In this document: piece by piece, positions 27,754-39,405 of the stretch
How positions within the stretch are numbered: the first letter of the stretch is position 1
Layout of the letters: every line of letters begins with the position of its first letter
Assembly (NCBI GenBank): GCA_965112735.1
Contig: OZ218955.1
Span: forward strand, 1,550,001 to 1,614,000
Source: Phaeosaccion multiseriatum
Taxonomy: Eukaryota > Ochrophyta, other classes
Reading direction: 5' to 3'
Length of the DNA stretch: 64,000 nt
Notes under the pieces: model-generated
What the model was told of the DNA's origin: nothing
Database searches by the model: none
Seen by the model: the letters and a program-made list of their open reading frames with translations, nothing else
Position numbers and translations under genes: made by a program

Positions 27754-28203
27754 TAGTAGGGGGCCCTGACAGGTCCTGACACTCCTTATGGACGACATGG
27801 AGGGTTCCGTAGTGGTAGTAGGGGGGCCTGACAGGTCCTGACACTCCTCCTATGGACGAGTCCATGACTGATAGAGGGGGGAAGCTCCCGGTAGCGGGCA
27901 GTGATGATGAAGCCCATCGGGACGGTAATCATGACTGGCCTTCCAGAAGCTGTCTACCAGCGACTCTATCGTACGACAGAAGGTGGCGAGAAGGGAAGGT
28001 TGTTGAAGAAGTCCGTTACGACTTGTCGTGTCATTTTGTGCCTCATCACCGCCACCAACCAAAGGGGGTGGTACACTTCAGAGGGTGGATGTCATGGTAG
28101 ACTAGCTTCGACACTGTCCTCTTCCTGTTTTGCTGTGTTGCTTTCTTCTATATATATATATATATATATTCACCAATGGATTGGCAAGTTTTGTCAATCC
28201 GTG
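27754..28203. other. Rest of the convergent spacer, Thg1-like / CCNDBP1-like
   Basis: Contains two direct copies of a unit of about 45 bases (GTAGTAGGGGG then CCTGACAGGTCCTGACACTCC, at about 27756 and 27809) and a TA dinucleotide run (28149-28170). Short open frames over 27850-28110 match nothing I know. Confidence 0.5.
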
Positions 28204-28694
28204 TTATTGCATGGCAGAGACAAGCTCCTGGGCGGCCCCTAATTTGGCCTGCAGCCGCTCGCCCAGCACAGCGGCTTTAGAATTGGCCTTGGCCTTGGCT
28301 GCTGCTGTTGCCGCTGCCGCTACATCTTTGCGGCAAGCATCACTACTGCTTTCACCACTGCTCTTTTCACTACTACCACTACTGCTACCCGCACTACTCG
28401 TCTTCACACTATTCTCACTACTACTCTCGCCACTTCTACTTTTGCCACTGGCGCCAGCATTGACGCTACAATCCCCTCCTCCTTCCCCTTGCCTCTCCCC
28501 CGCTGCTGCTGCTGCTGCTTCTTTCCCCTCCGTATATGTTCTGTACACGTCAACGAATGCCCGCATAAGCTCACTCAGCCCCCTCAGGGCAGCTCCAATG
28601 GCGCCTCCCTCGAGGGGTGGGTACAGCATGGCGCTCATCTCCGAGCAGTGGTCGCACACATCCTTCACGGCCCCGAGAAAGGACATGCAAATTT

Positions 28695-28729
<35 letters not shown>

Positions 28730-30556
28730 GGTTGTGGGTGTTGTTGGGGGGGGGGGGGGGAGGGGGAGAGAGACAAGAAGAGGGGCCAGGGTCACAGGGG
28801 GAGTTGGGTGGGTTGGAGAGGAGTAGAGAGGGGACGCAGCGCATTAGGGCGGAGGGGGGGAGGGGGGGGGGGGGGTGGCACAGCGCCACCAGCAAGTGCC
28901 TGCCCCTCTTTCTCTCTCCTTCCTTGTCTTCTTCTCTCTCTCCTCCCCCTTTCTTTTCTTTTCTCCCCCCCCCTTCTCTCTCTTTCTCTCTCCTTCCTTT
29001 CTCCTCCCCCTTTCTTTTCTCCCCCCCCCCTTTCTCTCTCCTTCCTTTTCTTTTTCTCTCTCCTCCCCCTTCTCTTGTCTCCACCCCCCTCTCTCCCTCT
29101 CTCATCCACTGACTAATACACACACACACACACACCTTGTGCGTGGAGCCGTCTGCAGGCAGGCCGGCAAGCTCATCGTTGGCGACTTTGATGACACCCC
29201 TCGCGGATTTGAACACGTCCAGCACGGCCGCAGCCGCCACCCCCTCCCGCTTGGAGTAGCCTCCAATGTCGTCAAGATCGGCAAAGTCGTCGAAATCGTT
29301 ATCATCATCATCTTCTTGGTCTTCTTCTTTGCTCTTCTTACTGCTGCTGCTGCTGCTGCTGCCTGCCACTCTCTTGGAGGAGGAGGGATCCAAACTCAGT
29401 GCTCCGAGCCCTGCCGAGACGCCGCTTCCTCCCCCACATCCTCCTTCTCCTCCGTCCTCCTCCTTCTCCTCCTCGTCGTCGTCGGCGTCGTCGGCCTCCT
29501 CCACCATGGTCTGGAACTCGTCTATGGAGTCCTTGAGAGTGAGAGACCACTCCAGCATCCTCCTCCTCACTGCCATTTGATTGGTCTTGGGACAGCTCGT
29601 CAACACCTTGCACGCCTCCCACACTGCGACAGAGAGAGAGAGAGCATTGTATTTTGATGATGGCATAAACCATTAGAGAGGCACCCAGCAGCATGGACCC
29701 CAGCGAGCAGGAGGATGGTCACCACACAGATCCGCACCTTTTCCCGTGTGCATGGGGACCTCGTCCTTCCTCCCACCAACCACGGCGCCTGTGAGGTCCT
29801 GCAGAGTGAGGAGTACGCCCTTGACGGCCTTGGACAGCAGCTCCACGAGGGGTTCCCCCGCGCCGAGTCTGCTTGACACGCTGCGTGCGCAGTGTGTGTG
29901 TTGGCGGAGGCAGAGGCAGAGACAGTAGCAGCGGGCAGACACAGGGAAGGTGAAGGGGAGGAGAGGGGAGGAGGAGGGGCGTCACAAAGGATGGTGGCCG
30001 CCTGTTCTCCACCTTGCTCTGCTCCTCCTCCTCTTCCTTCCCCCTTTTCTTCTTCGACTACTCACAGCAGCGAGGACTGGAGGTGCTCTGCCCATCCACC
30101 CATCTCGTCCAGCATGCTCCTGCTCACATCTACTCCAGGGTCGGACCCGAAGAGAAGCGCAAAGCGAGTGACCCCCGTGTTGATGGATGCTCCAGCGCTC
30201 ATCATTACAGACAAGGCCACCGACAGATCGGATCCAGCCTCCTGCCAACCCCCGGTTGGCCCAGCCACGTCATCTGAACCCCCTCGTGTATCCTCCGTGA
30301 TCGATGAGTTTCGACTTGGAGGAGGAGGTGGCGGGCAGGCTTTGGTTGTTGTTGGTAGCGACAGACTAGAGCCGTGGAGCAGGTCCCTGAGCTTTCCCTG
30401 GAAGGCACGCAATAGTTCCAAAGACCCTGCGCTCCACCATTCCGCGGCCTCTTCTCCTCCTGATGGTGAAGGCGCGGCAGCGGTACCAGCAGCGGCGACA
30501 ATGGCAGCCATTAAGGATTGGATTGGCTTTGGCCCCCACCCAACTTCCAGTGCCAT
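28204..30556 (-). CDS. CCNDBP1/GCIP-like (cyclin-D1-binding protein 1 family)
   Basis: Four exons: 30066-30556, 29738-29880, 29136-29623 and 28204-28695; 537 residues. The clearest match is exon 3: VWEACKVLTSCPKTNQMAVR, then EWSLTLKDSIDEFQTMVEEA, with the spacing of the VWVACQ...VKDAHEEMEQAVEEC stretch of human CCNDBP1. Exon 2 supplies the helix before it (ELLSKAVKGVLLTLQDL). Exon 4 supplies the helical C-terminus (LYPPLEGGAIGAALRGLSELM, matching SIYPPM in the human protein). Long acidic and Ser/Gly linkers make it larger than the 360-residue human form. The animal protein is a helical-bundle regulator of the cell cycle; the role in algae is unknown. Family call from remembered pattern. Confidence 0.68.
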
Positions 30557-30610
30557 CCTAGCCTAAGAGTAAAGCTACCGCTAGACAGGCCATCATAACG
30601 GGTCGAGATC
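30557..30610. promoter_or_regulatory. 54-bp head-to-head spacer, CCNDBP1-like / MESD-like
   Basis: Only 54 bases separate the two start codons, so 5' untranslated regions or promoters must overlap. No TATA element is visible. Confidence 0.5.
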
Positions 30611-31900
30611 ATGCATCCGCCAAGGCTGGCCATTCTCTTAGTGACGCTGCTGGTGGCCGTGTTCGCCGTGGCCTTGCTGCCTGTGGTGGCGGGGGCCAAG
30701 CGTCCGGCGAAGGACTGGACTCGCATCGATTTCGATAAGCTGGAGGAGGACTGGGAGGAAGGGGATGACGAGGACATTCTGATGACTGAGGGGGAGCGGC
30801 TCTTCCAGCAGACGGAGAAGAGGAGGAACCAGGCTATGAAGGAGCCCCTTGACGCCAAGTAGGTGGCTTCCTGGACGGAGGTTATGAGATTTCTCTCCCG
30901 ATCTCTCTTTTCCTCTCTCTTTCTCTCACACACACGCACTCTCTTTCACTCTCTTGCCCTTCTGTGCGCAGTCGACAAGTAATCTCTGACGTCGCGCTCA
31001 CTGTTCTTCCCCCCCTCAAACACTCTCTTCACTTCTCCTACCTACCAAGCAGGAAGTTGAGCAAAATGTCCCCCTCAGAGGTGCGCTTGCACATGGCTTC
31101 GAAGAAGGACCAAAGTGGGCCCCTCATCATCTTCCTCACTCTGTCTACCAAGGTTCCCGGGCGCGGGGACGAGGACTGGTCAGAGGACACCAGGGAGCTG
31201 TTTGCAAGGGTCGTGACTGAGGTGAGAGGAGTGATGGCACGACAAGACGCTTATGACGACTGCGTAGGAAGCAGGGAGGGTGATGGGGAGGGTTGAGGAA
31301 TGGGGATGGAACTGAAGAGAGAAGAGCTAGAGAGAAAGAGAGAGGAAGAGGCAGTAGCACACAGTGCATGTCTCACCAGCGCAACCCCCTCCTCCCCATC
31401 CATTTCTCTTTTCAGCGAGCGTTCGTGGGCGGATTGGACATCAAACCCCACGTGACAGACCCGTCCCATTTACTCATCACATCGCAGAGGGGGTGGGATG
31501 GGGAGGCCATCGTGAGGTTCCTCGTCAGCCTGAAGGAGGTGCAAAAGGTGAGTTTCAGTTTCAGTCTCTCAAGTCTCTCAAGTCTCTCAAAATAGCACCA
31601 CGCAACATCACACGTATGCACATAGGAAGTCTTACAATGTATCACCCACCCAACAGGTACTGCCATCTGTGAGTGCCTTTCTCAAGTAGTTTCGATGGGA
31701 CTTATGCATGCTCTACACACACACTCTCTCACTCACTCACTCACTCACCCCCCCACACACACACGTAACAGGTGACGTGGAACAACGAAGACTTTACAGC
31801 GAGAGACGTGGGCATTGACGACGAGGATGTGCAGTCCGCCTTGGATGTGAGGATAGGAGGGGAAGGGGGACAGGGAAGTGTTGCACAGCTGGACTTATGA
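30611..31900 (+). CDS. MESD-like endoplasmic reticulum chaperone
   Basis: Four exons: 30611-30858, 31053-31221, 31416-31547 and 31772-31900; 225 residues. A signal peptide (LAILLVTLLVAVFAVALLPVVAGA) precedes WTRIDFDKLEEDWEEGDDED, which matches the acidic N-terminal region of MESD. The folded domain follows: KMSPSEVRLHMASKK, GPLIIFLTLSTK and LFARVVTERAFVGGLDI, ending in EDFTARDVGIDDEDVQSALD. In animals MESD folds the beta-propellers of LDL-receptor family proteins. There is no KDEL-type ending; the tail is GGQGSVAQLDL. A full-length protein of normal size argues for a working gene. Finding it outside animals suggests a wider client range. Family call from remembered pattern. Confidence 0.72.
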
Positions 31901-32522
31901 CAGCGGGGGAGGGATGCAAGGGAGGAAGGAAGGGGGGTGGTCATTCATTCTAGAGCTGCTGGGGCTGCTGCTTGAGGGTGGTGGCCGGCGAGGCATGCAT
32001 TCATGCATACCGCAGCAGCAGGTGTGTTCAAGACTCGACGTATGGTAGGACTGCGAATGTACTTCCACTCACAGACTCCCAGGCACCTTCACCGATAGGT
32101 CCGGACCCCACGACCAGCTGTTGGACCCAGCCAGCCTTGCCGCTTTCTACACTTGTTGTCGAGCTGGTAGCCTTTGCCGCAGCGCTGGCTTAGGAGCACA
32201 ACAGGAAGCGCTGAATCGAGCCAGGCTTGCTTGGCTACTATATACACTACCGTAATTGTATGTGTGTCTTAACCCTATGCTAGGTCGAGTCTTTGAGAGA
32301 GAACCCACCCACCCACACACCCACTGCACCCACCGCACCCACACACAAGTGTCGGGAAGAAGTTGTCAAAAAATGTGAATATGAAGTCATTGATTTAGGC
32401 TCCCACAAAGCAGCCCCTATTCTTCTTCTTCCTACTTGTCTACTACCAGTATATGTTACATGTTGCAGCAACGAGGGAGGAGCCCTCGTAGGACCACACT
32501 TCACACTTCGTCTACTCTTCTC
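31901..32522. other. Convergent spacer, MESD-like / RRM protein
   Basis: 622 bases with no recognisable gene; a CACCCA-rich patch lies at 32305-32350. Likely 3' untranslated sequence of both genes. Confidence 0.4.
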
Positions 32523-33778
32523 TTACTCTGCTGCTGCTTCTCCTCCCGCCATTGTAACGACAGGCGCAGCAACAGCATCAGAAGCAGCATCGTCAGATAA
32601 GAAGTTGCCACCCCCTCCACCGGTCTCTGTCTCTGCAGCACCGGCACCATCCTCCGCAGCAACCCCAGCAGCAGCAGTTGGTGATACAGCAGCAGCAGCA
32701 GCAGCAGCAGCAGCCTCCTCATGTGCTGCCTCCAACGAGGCCAATCGGGCAGCTGCCTCGGCATCCTTCACTGACTGGGGCCGCTTGCTATCTCCCGCCT
32801 TGTAGGCCTGCCGAACGCGAATGGCTCTTCCGTGTATGACGGTTTCGTCTAGTTCCTCTATGGCTACTTGACTGGCGTATGCTTGGTTGTACACTACAAA
32901 TGCAATACCCTTTTCAAGAGGAGGGAGGGAGGGAGGAGAGCGTACACGCGCACAAGGAGGACAAGAGACGAGAAAGGCACATTCGCCAGTCAATGGCCGA
33001 GGGGAGAGGGGAGGGGAGGGGACGAAAGAGATGAGTGAGTTCGGTCTGCTCACACGAAACGCTACACAAGATCTTCTTCTGTGTGTGGCAATCCTTCCTC
33101 TCTATCTCTTGGCCCAACACCCAACACCAGCCGCACATTGGAAGAGCAAGAGAGAAAGACAAAGACCCTGCTCATGATCAACAGTCACCACCCCCACCCA
33201 CCTTGGGCTTTCCCGAGAAGGAATCCTTAACGAACTTGATCTGAGTCACGCCCCCCACCGATTCCATGACCTCTTCCAGCTCTTCCTTTGTTGTCTTGAA
33301 ATGCACGTTTGATACGAGCACCTGGTTGGGGGTGGGTGGAAAGAGGGGAGGAAGGAGGGGGTTTGGGTTGAGGATAGGCCCAGAGGGCGGAGGAGAGAGA
33401 TGTGTACTATCTCCCTCTGCTTATGTACACAGCTCTGGACGGCGCTGACTGAAAACTGACCATCTCAAGGCTTCCCTCCTCCCCTTCCTTGCTTACCTTG
33501 TTTGCGTTTCTGTACTCCTTTTCTCTCACGTGACTCCGCATGGCTCTCCCCACTCGACCCAGTAGCTGCCCCTTTCCTTTTCCCTTGGTGGACTTGACCT
33601 TCATGCTCAGGTTCCCTCCTGCACACGTGGGCGCCTCAGGTTGACAACATGGGGCAGACTCGACGAGCTGGGCACCACCGAACGCACTGCTGCTGCTACT
33701 ACTCACGGACACAAAGAAGGCTGAGCTGAGCTGAGCCGTCACCACCACCACCAGTAGCAGCAGCAGCACTACAGCCAT
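32523..33778 (-). CDS. RNA-binding (RRM) protein with predicted plastid targeting
   Basis: Three exons: 33497-33778, 33202-33321 and 32523-32909; 262 residues. The RRM has RNP2 as VLVSNVHF and RNP1 as KGIAFVVY (the Lys comes from the previous exon), with YASQVAIEELDETVIHGRAI between RNP1 and the last strand. The N-terminus is a signal peptide (MAVVLLLLLVVVVTAQLSS) followed by AFFVSVSSSSSSAFGG, close to the ASAFAP boundary of red-derived secondary plastids. A basic stretch (KSTKGKGKGQLLGRVGRAMR) follows. The likely role is binding plastid or other organelle RNA. The C-terminus is Ala-rich low complexity containing an antisense copy of the dispersed motif. Confidence 0.8.
32672..32690 (+). repeat. 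Dispersed motif copy, antisense inside the RRM coding exon
   Basis: GCAGTTGGTGATACAGC flanked by CAG triplets on the plus strand. The gene is on the minus strand, where it reads VSPTAAA. This is the one exonic copy in antisense orientation. Confidence 0.8.
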
Positions 33779-34260
33779 GGTCAGCAGCAGTAGCAGCACT
33801 AGTAGAAGGAAGAAGAGAGGCACCAAGGAGAAGCGAGCTTCGGCAGCAGAAAGACTTCAGCCTGTCGCGATGTCGAGCGACAAAGCTTTTGTGATCGGTG
33901 GGTAGAGTGTCACTAAGGCTCTCGCGGTGTAGGAGTGTGGCAAGATCTCTCTATTAACAGCGGAAAGGAAGCTGTGGTGCTGAGTTTAAAGGTGGCCTAT
34001 ATGCCTGCAAGCCTGTCCAGCCCTATCGTAAGCGTGCCTCCTGGGCCAAAGGAGTTTTCCTTAACAAAAAAACATACAACAATAAAAAAAGGACCTGCTT
34101 AGGGGCAGGACGAACGCTGCTTGAGAAGAGAAAATACTTGGGGAGACTTGTGAGGAGGGGTGTAGCAGAAGTAGCGGTAGAGTAAAGGCGGCAGCGCTTT
34201 GGGTTGCGATAGGTCGCCCACAACCCCCACCCCTCCTTTGACCCGCCCACGTGTGTAGTT
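33779..34260. promoter_or_regulatory. Head-to-head promoter spacer, RRM protein / riboflavin fusion
   Basis: 482 bases between divergent starts. An A-rich block (34060-34092, with AATAAAAAAA) lies in the middle. No clear initiator or TATA box. Confidence 0.4.
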
Positions 34261-35071
34261 ATGGGCCAATACCAGCCGCAACCACCCACGAAGGGAAGAG
34301 TGGTTGCTACTATGTGCGCCGCTGCGGCGTTGGTAGTGCTTTCGACCTCAGTTGCAGCAGCAGGAGCAGCAGGCCGTGCCGCTGTGGCGCAGGAGCGTGG
34401 CCAGAGGGGTGTCGCTTTGCCGAGGAGCGAGAGCATGGAAGTAAAAAGCAGGTGCAGGGTGAGGAGGAGGAGGACGAGCGGTCCCAGTGACTGCTATAGT
34501 GGTGCCCCGGTTTGTCGGATAGCAGGAGGGCAGAGGCAGCAGCCCCAGCAGGAGGAGGGGGGCGAGGGCAAGGGGCAAGGGACTAGCCACTCTTGTCCGA
34601 GAGAGCAACGCACTAGGCACAGCAGGAGTGGAGGGTGGGCAGCCGTCGGGCTTCGTGAGGTCCTCGGACTGCGCCACCAGGGAGGAGGAAGAGGAGGAGG
34701 AGGACGACGACGACGAGGAGGCGGAGGAGGAGGGGGAGGAGGAGGAGGAAGAGGTGCAGCGGGGAGGGGGAAGCTATTAGCAGCAGCCCTTCCAGTGCCG
34801 CCTAGCCAAGGTTTGCGGGAGGAGATTCACCCGCCATCACAGCATATGATGGAGGTCCTAGACACAGCGGAAGTAGCCGTGGAGGCGGAGGCCGAGGCAG
34901 CAGCAGTAGCAGCAGCATCAGCACCAGCGGCAAAAGTAGAAGTAAACAAGGTGAGTATAAGGTTGCCCACACAACCCGTGAGAGAGAATGGATCACAGCT
35001 GGAGAACATGTGAAGCAATGTGTGATGCCCTGCTGATGCGTATGTCGAGGGCAATGACCTAACCTCTATTG

Positions 35072-35120
<49 letters not shown>

Positions 35121-37485
35121 GTCTATCTCTCTCTTGTCGTACCCAGCGTCGCTGGGCGCAATCCCAAGCAGCAGCAGGGGGGGCTCCGAACCCCGTAGGT
35201 CTGGTCCCTGCACACAAGGCCAAGCCCACCCCGGACGCAGGCAGGAGCAAGAAGAACAAGAGTGCACCAACACCAGCTGGTGATACAGTAGCTGCTGCAA
35301 CACCAGTTGGTGATACAGTAGCTGCAGTAGCAGGGGGGATCGGAAGGGAGGACGGTATTGATGGTGACGAATGGGACGTCGCCAAGAGTCACACGGTCTT
35401 TGTGTCAGAGTGCGACCTTCCCACCGCGAAGGGCCTTTTTCGGCTGCGGGCATACAGACATGAGGGGCCGCTTCGGTCACTGGAGCCCGTGGTGGTGTAC
35501 AGAGGAGACCTCAAAGGGTTGGAGAACGTTCCTGTAAGGGTCCACGATCAGTGCCAAACCTCAGAGGTTCTGGGCAGTCTGAGGTGTGACTGTCGAGAGC
35601 AACTTGACTACGCGTTGGACCTTATCAACGAAAATGAGGTGAGGGGTGAGAGATGGAAGGGGGGGGGAGGGGAGGGGCGGCGACCGACTCAAGTAGTGCT
35701 CATGATGACCCTCCTTCCGTTGCTTGCTTCCTTCCCCTTTCCCTCCCTTGCGTGCATTATCGTGTGTGTGTGTGTGTGTATGTTTGTGTGTGTGTGTGTG
35801 CGTGTACGTCGATTTGATTGACTTACTACTTCAGGCGGGAGGGGCTGTCATTTATCTGCAGCACGAGGGGAGGGGTATCGGGCTGGCCAACAAGGTACGT
35901 GTGGGTGGCTCCTCTCTCGCTCTCTCTCTCCACTCTCTGTCTCTCTCTCTTCTCGCTCTCAATGTGTGTGTGTGTGTGTGTGACTGCCTTTCTCTCTCTC
36001 GGTGTCTGTCTCGGTCTCTCTCTGCGTGTCTCTCCGCCTCGTGGTGGGTCGGTGCTCTCTCTCTCTCTCTTTCGTCTGTCTGTCCGTCTTCGGAAGCTTT
36101 ATACCTCTCTCTTGCTGCCGAAGAAGGCAAGCGAACTGAGTGGTGTTGCAAGCAATGGTGGTACCTTCCTTACCTTGCGTTGTGCCTGCCTCTAAACTGT
36201 CTTCTCACTCACTCACTCACTCACGCACTCACTGTGCTGCCTCTCCCTCCCTGCCCTCTATGCCCATATGCCTCCCACCTGTGCATGTTCACATTCGCAG
36301 GTGGCGGCGTACCATCTCCAGGACAACGGTTTGGACACGGTGGATGCCAACAGGAAGCTCGGCTTCGACGACGACCAAAGGTAAGGCAGAGCACCAACGC
36401 TTGCAGCATTACAAGGTACGCGTTGCATGTATCGTCATCGATATGATATTGACCTCCTCTTCCTCCTTCTTCTTCTTCTTCTTCTTCTTCTTCTTCTTCT
36501 TCTTCTTCTTCTTCTTCTTCTTCTTCTTCTTCTTCTTCTTCTCCTCCTCCTCCTCCTCCTCTTCCTCTTCCTCCTCTTCCTCCTCCTCCTCCTCCTCGTT
36601 CTCCCCCCCCCCCTTTCCTCCTCCTCCTCCCCCCCCTCCCCATCCTCTCCCTCCCCACCTCCCCCCGCCCCCTCCGTTGACAGGAGCTACGAAGCCGTCA
36701 AGTACATTCTTGAGGACATGGGCATTGAGAGCATCGCCCTCATGACCAACAACCCTTACAAGATCAGGTACGTAGGAGTACGTAAGAGAAGAGTACGTGT
36801 GAGGGGCTCATGGAGTGCGATAGAGGGATATGGGTCAGGCTCGAGGAGGAGTTGGGTCAAGGTTCGGGGACCGTAAGCGACCATATATGAACATGTCACA
36901 ACATTCCACTCAATCCATCCATCCATCCATCCACCCATTCATCCACCCACCCACCCATCCCATGACACTACCACCCAAACACTCCAACAACGAACCAAAC
37001 AAACAAACACACACACACACACAACCACACAAACTCTACATCCGCCCCCAAGCTACAGATGTCTGCACGAGTTGGGCATCAAGCTGGTACTGACTTACTG
37101 CCCCGCTGACATGCTACCCCACCGGCTTACTGCCCCACTGACTTCTTCTGCTCCACCGACTTACTGCCCCACTGACTTACTGCCCCACTGACTGAGTGCC
37201 TCATTGACTTACTGCCCCCACTGACTGTTCCCCCCCCCCCCTACAGATGTCTGCAGGAGTTGGGCATCAAGCTGGGCAGCCGCATCCCCACTCTTGTTGC
37301 CAGCAACGAGCACAACGAACGCTACCTGAGGGCCAAGGTACAACGCATGCACCACTCACTCGACGACAATGATATCGACGGGATGGTTCACCGCATGCCC
37401 AAGAGAAGGAAGAGCAGCACCGGGAGGAAGCTCTTTTCGAAGGGGGGCGGTGGAGGTGTCTCTCCCGCACATCAGGCTGCTGCTG

Positions 37486-37518
<33 letters not shown>

Positions 37519-39405
37519 TGGATGAGGCTACCGGCTTGGCTGGTGGTATGGCTGCTGGGAAGGGAGAACAGGGAGAGCAGGGTACCCTCAGCGGTGGTGG
37601 CGTTGGTGGTGTCAAGGGAAAGTCGAATTCTAATAAGCAGCAGCAAGCGCAGCAGCAGGGAGGGAGAGCGACCAAGAAGAAGCCATCCTCGGCGGCGGCA
37701 GGAGCAAGCAAGGAGGAGAAGGAGGAGGGTGCGTCGGCTCCTACCTTGACGGGTAAAGCCGCTGTGCTGGCACCGGAGAAGAGTGAGGCAGAGGAGCAGT
37801 ACACGCAGTTCGGCCGACAGAGTGTGATTGACGCCATTGAGGCCATTGGCAGAGGCGAGATGGTGATTGTAGTGGACGATGAAGACAGGGAGAATGAGGG
37901 GGACCTTATCTTCGCCGCCTCCATGGCCACTCCTCAGATGCTCGCTTTCACCATTCGCTACACGAGTGGCGTGATTTGTGTGAGCCTCATGGAGGAGAGG
38001 TTGAACGAGCTCGAGCTACCGCAGATGGTGAGAGAGTTGAGAGAGTTGAGAGACTTGGGGAGGGGGGGGGGGGGTGAGTGGGCGGGTGGGTGGGTGGGTG
38101 AGAGAGTTGGGGAGGGGGGGGGGGGGGGGGGGGGTGGGCGGGTGGGTGGGTGGGTGGGTGGGCCGGTGGGTGGGTGGGTGAGTGAGCGGGTGGGTGGATG
38201 GGTGGGTGGGTGGGTGGGTGAGTGGGTGGGTGGGTGGGTGGGTGGATGGGTGGGTGGGTGGGTGGGTGAGTGGGTGGGTGGGTGGGTGGGTGAGTGAATG
38301 GGTGGGTGGGTGGGTGGGTGGGTGGGTGAGTGAATGGGTGGGTGGGTGGATGGATGGATGGGTGAGTGGGTGGGTGGATGGATGGATGGGTGAGTGGGTG
38401 GGTGGGTGGGTGATGGCAATGGGCGGGAGGGAGATTAGACTTTGACTCAGAAGGTCTCCCGGACCGGACTCAGTATAGAGGATGCAAGGGGGGGGGGAGG
38501 TGACAGCAGACGGGAGGCAGGACCCCTTGCCCCGTCCTTGTGCATGTCTGTCCCGTTCACGCCACACACACACACGAAGCTCAAGCCTGTACACATGTAT
38601 ACACGCTCGTCTCTTATCCCCCCCCCTCCTCCTCCTCCCCCTCCTCCTCCTCCTCCTCCTGCTCCTCCTCCTCCTCCCCCTCCTTCTCCTCTCCCCCCCC
38701 CCCCTCCCCCTCCTCCTCCTCCTCCTCCCTCCCTCAGCTGAGCGCCAACCAAGACCCTAAGAACACGGCCTTCACAGTTACGGTGGATGCTGCCCACGGC
38801 GTGAGCACGGGTATATCGGCCTTCGACAGAGCAAAGACGATCCTCGACTTGGCCTCCCCCGCCACTGTTTCCGGAGACTTCTGCCGACCCGGACACGTGT
38901 TCCCCCTCCGGTACGTCGTCGTCGTCGTCGTTGTCGCCACATGTGACGTATCTGTGTGGTCTTGCGTCATTTACGCGATGTAACGTGATCTTAACGTGAC
39001 CTTAACGTGACCTTAACGTGACCTCAACGTGATCTTAACGTGACGGTCTCCCCTCCCCTCCCCTCCCCTCTGCTCCCCTCCCCTCTCCTCTCCTTTCCTC
39101 TCTTCTCCCCCTCACCCTCTCACCCCCCCCCCCCCGCCCCCCCAAAAAAAAACAGATGCAAGCCCGGCGGTGTGCTGGAGCGAGCCGGGCACACAGAGGC
39201 TGCCCTGGAGCTGTCTCGTCTCGCCGGCCTCCCTCCTGTGGGCGCGCTGTGCGAGATCACGGACAAGGATGGGCTGGAGATGGCCCGACTACCGGAGTTG
39301 ATTGAGTTTGGTAAGGAGCATGGGTTGGTGCTCACCACTATCATGGACATGAGAGTATATCTGAGAGAGGAGCAGCGAGAGCGGCAGGAGAAGGGAGGGC
39401 AGTAA
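34261..39405 (+). CDS. GTP cyclohydrolase II / 3,4-dihydroxy-2-butanone-4-phosphate synthase fusion (reversed order)
   Basis: Eight exons: 34261-34950, 35147-35638, 35835-35894, 36301-36380, 36684-36767, 37247-38027, 38738-38910 and 39156-39405; 869 residues, all phases consistent. Cyclohydrolase II comes first: zinc cysteines in [18 protein letters not shown], then [26 protein letters not shown] and [12 protein letters not shown] 150-residue Ala/Gly/Gln/Lys linker follows. The synthase comes second: [55 protein letters not shown] and [17 protein letters not shown]. Together these two enzymes catalyse the two entry steps of riboflavin synthesis, from GTP and from ribulose 5-phosphate. All key residues I know are present. 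The N-terminus has a hydrophobic stretch ([20 protein letters not shown]), consistent with targeting, probably to the plastid. Bacterial and plant fusions place the synthase first. Confidence 0.93.
35271..35320 (+). repeat. Two dispersed-motif copies, coding (PAGDTV, PVGDTV)
   Basis: Two variants 30 bases apart in exon 2 of the riboflavin fusion: CAGCTGGTGATACAGTAGC and CAGTTGGTGATACAGTAGC. Both are in the same frame and read GDTVAA. Confidence 0.8.
37053..37087 (+). repeat. Duplicated acceptor plus exon start (decoy exon) in riboflavin fusion intron 5
   Basis: 35 bases match the true acceptor and first part of exon 6 (37241-37275) at 34 positions; the one change turns CAG (Gln) into CAC (His). 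The copy even runs into a GTACTG donor-like site. Using it as an exon would put the rest out of frame. Confidence 0.85.
37088..37240 (+). repeat. TGACTTACTGCCCC minisatellite in riboflavin fusion intron 5
   Basis: Variants of CTGACTTACTGCCCCA repeated about eight times between the decoy exon copy and the true acceptor. Related units fill introns at 45715-45860 and 48475-48740. Confidence 0.8.
38040..38420 (+). repeat. G-run and (GGGT)n array after the exon 6 donor
   Basis: The intron begins GTGAGAGAGTTGAGAGAG, passes through two poly-G tracts and becomes GGTG/GGGT repeats for about 300 bases. The same intron ends with (TCC)n at 38625-38737. The G-rich strand could form quadruplexes. Confidence 0.85.

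Noticed and set aside
27850-28110. Small gene on either strand in the convergent spacer
   Set aside because: Short frames only, no family match and no splice-supported extension.
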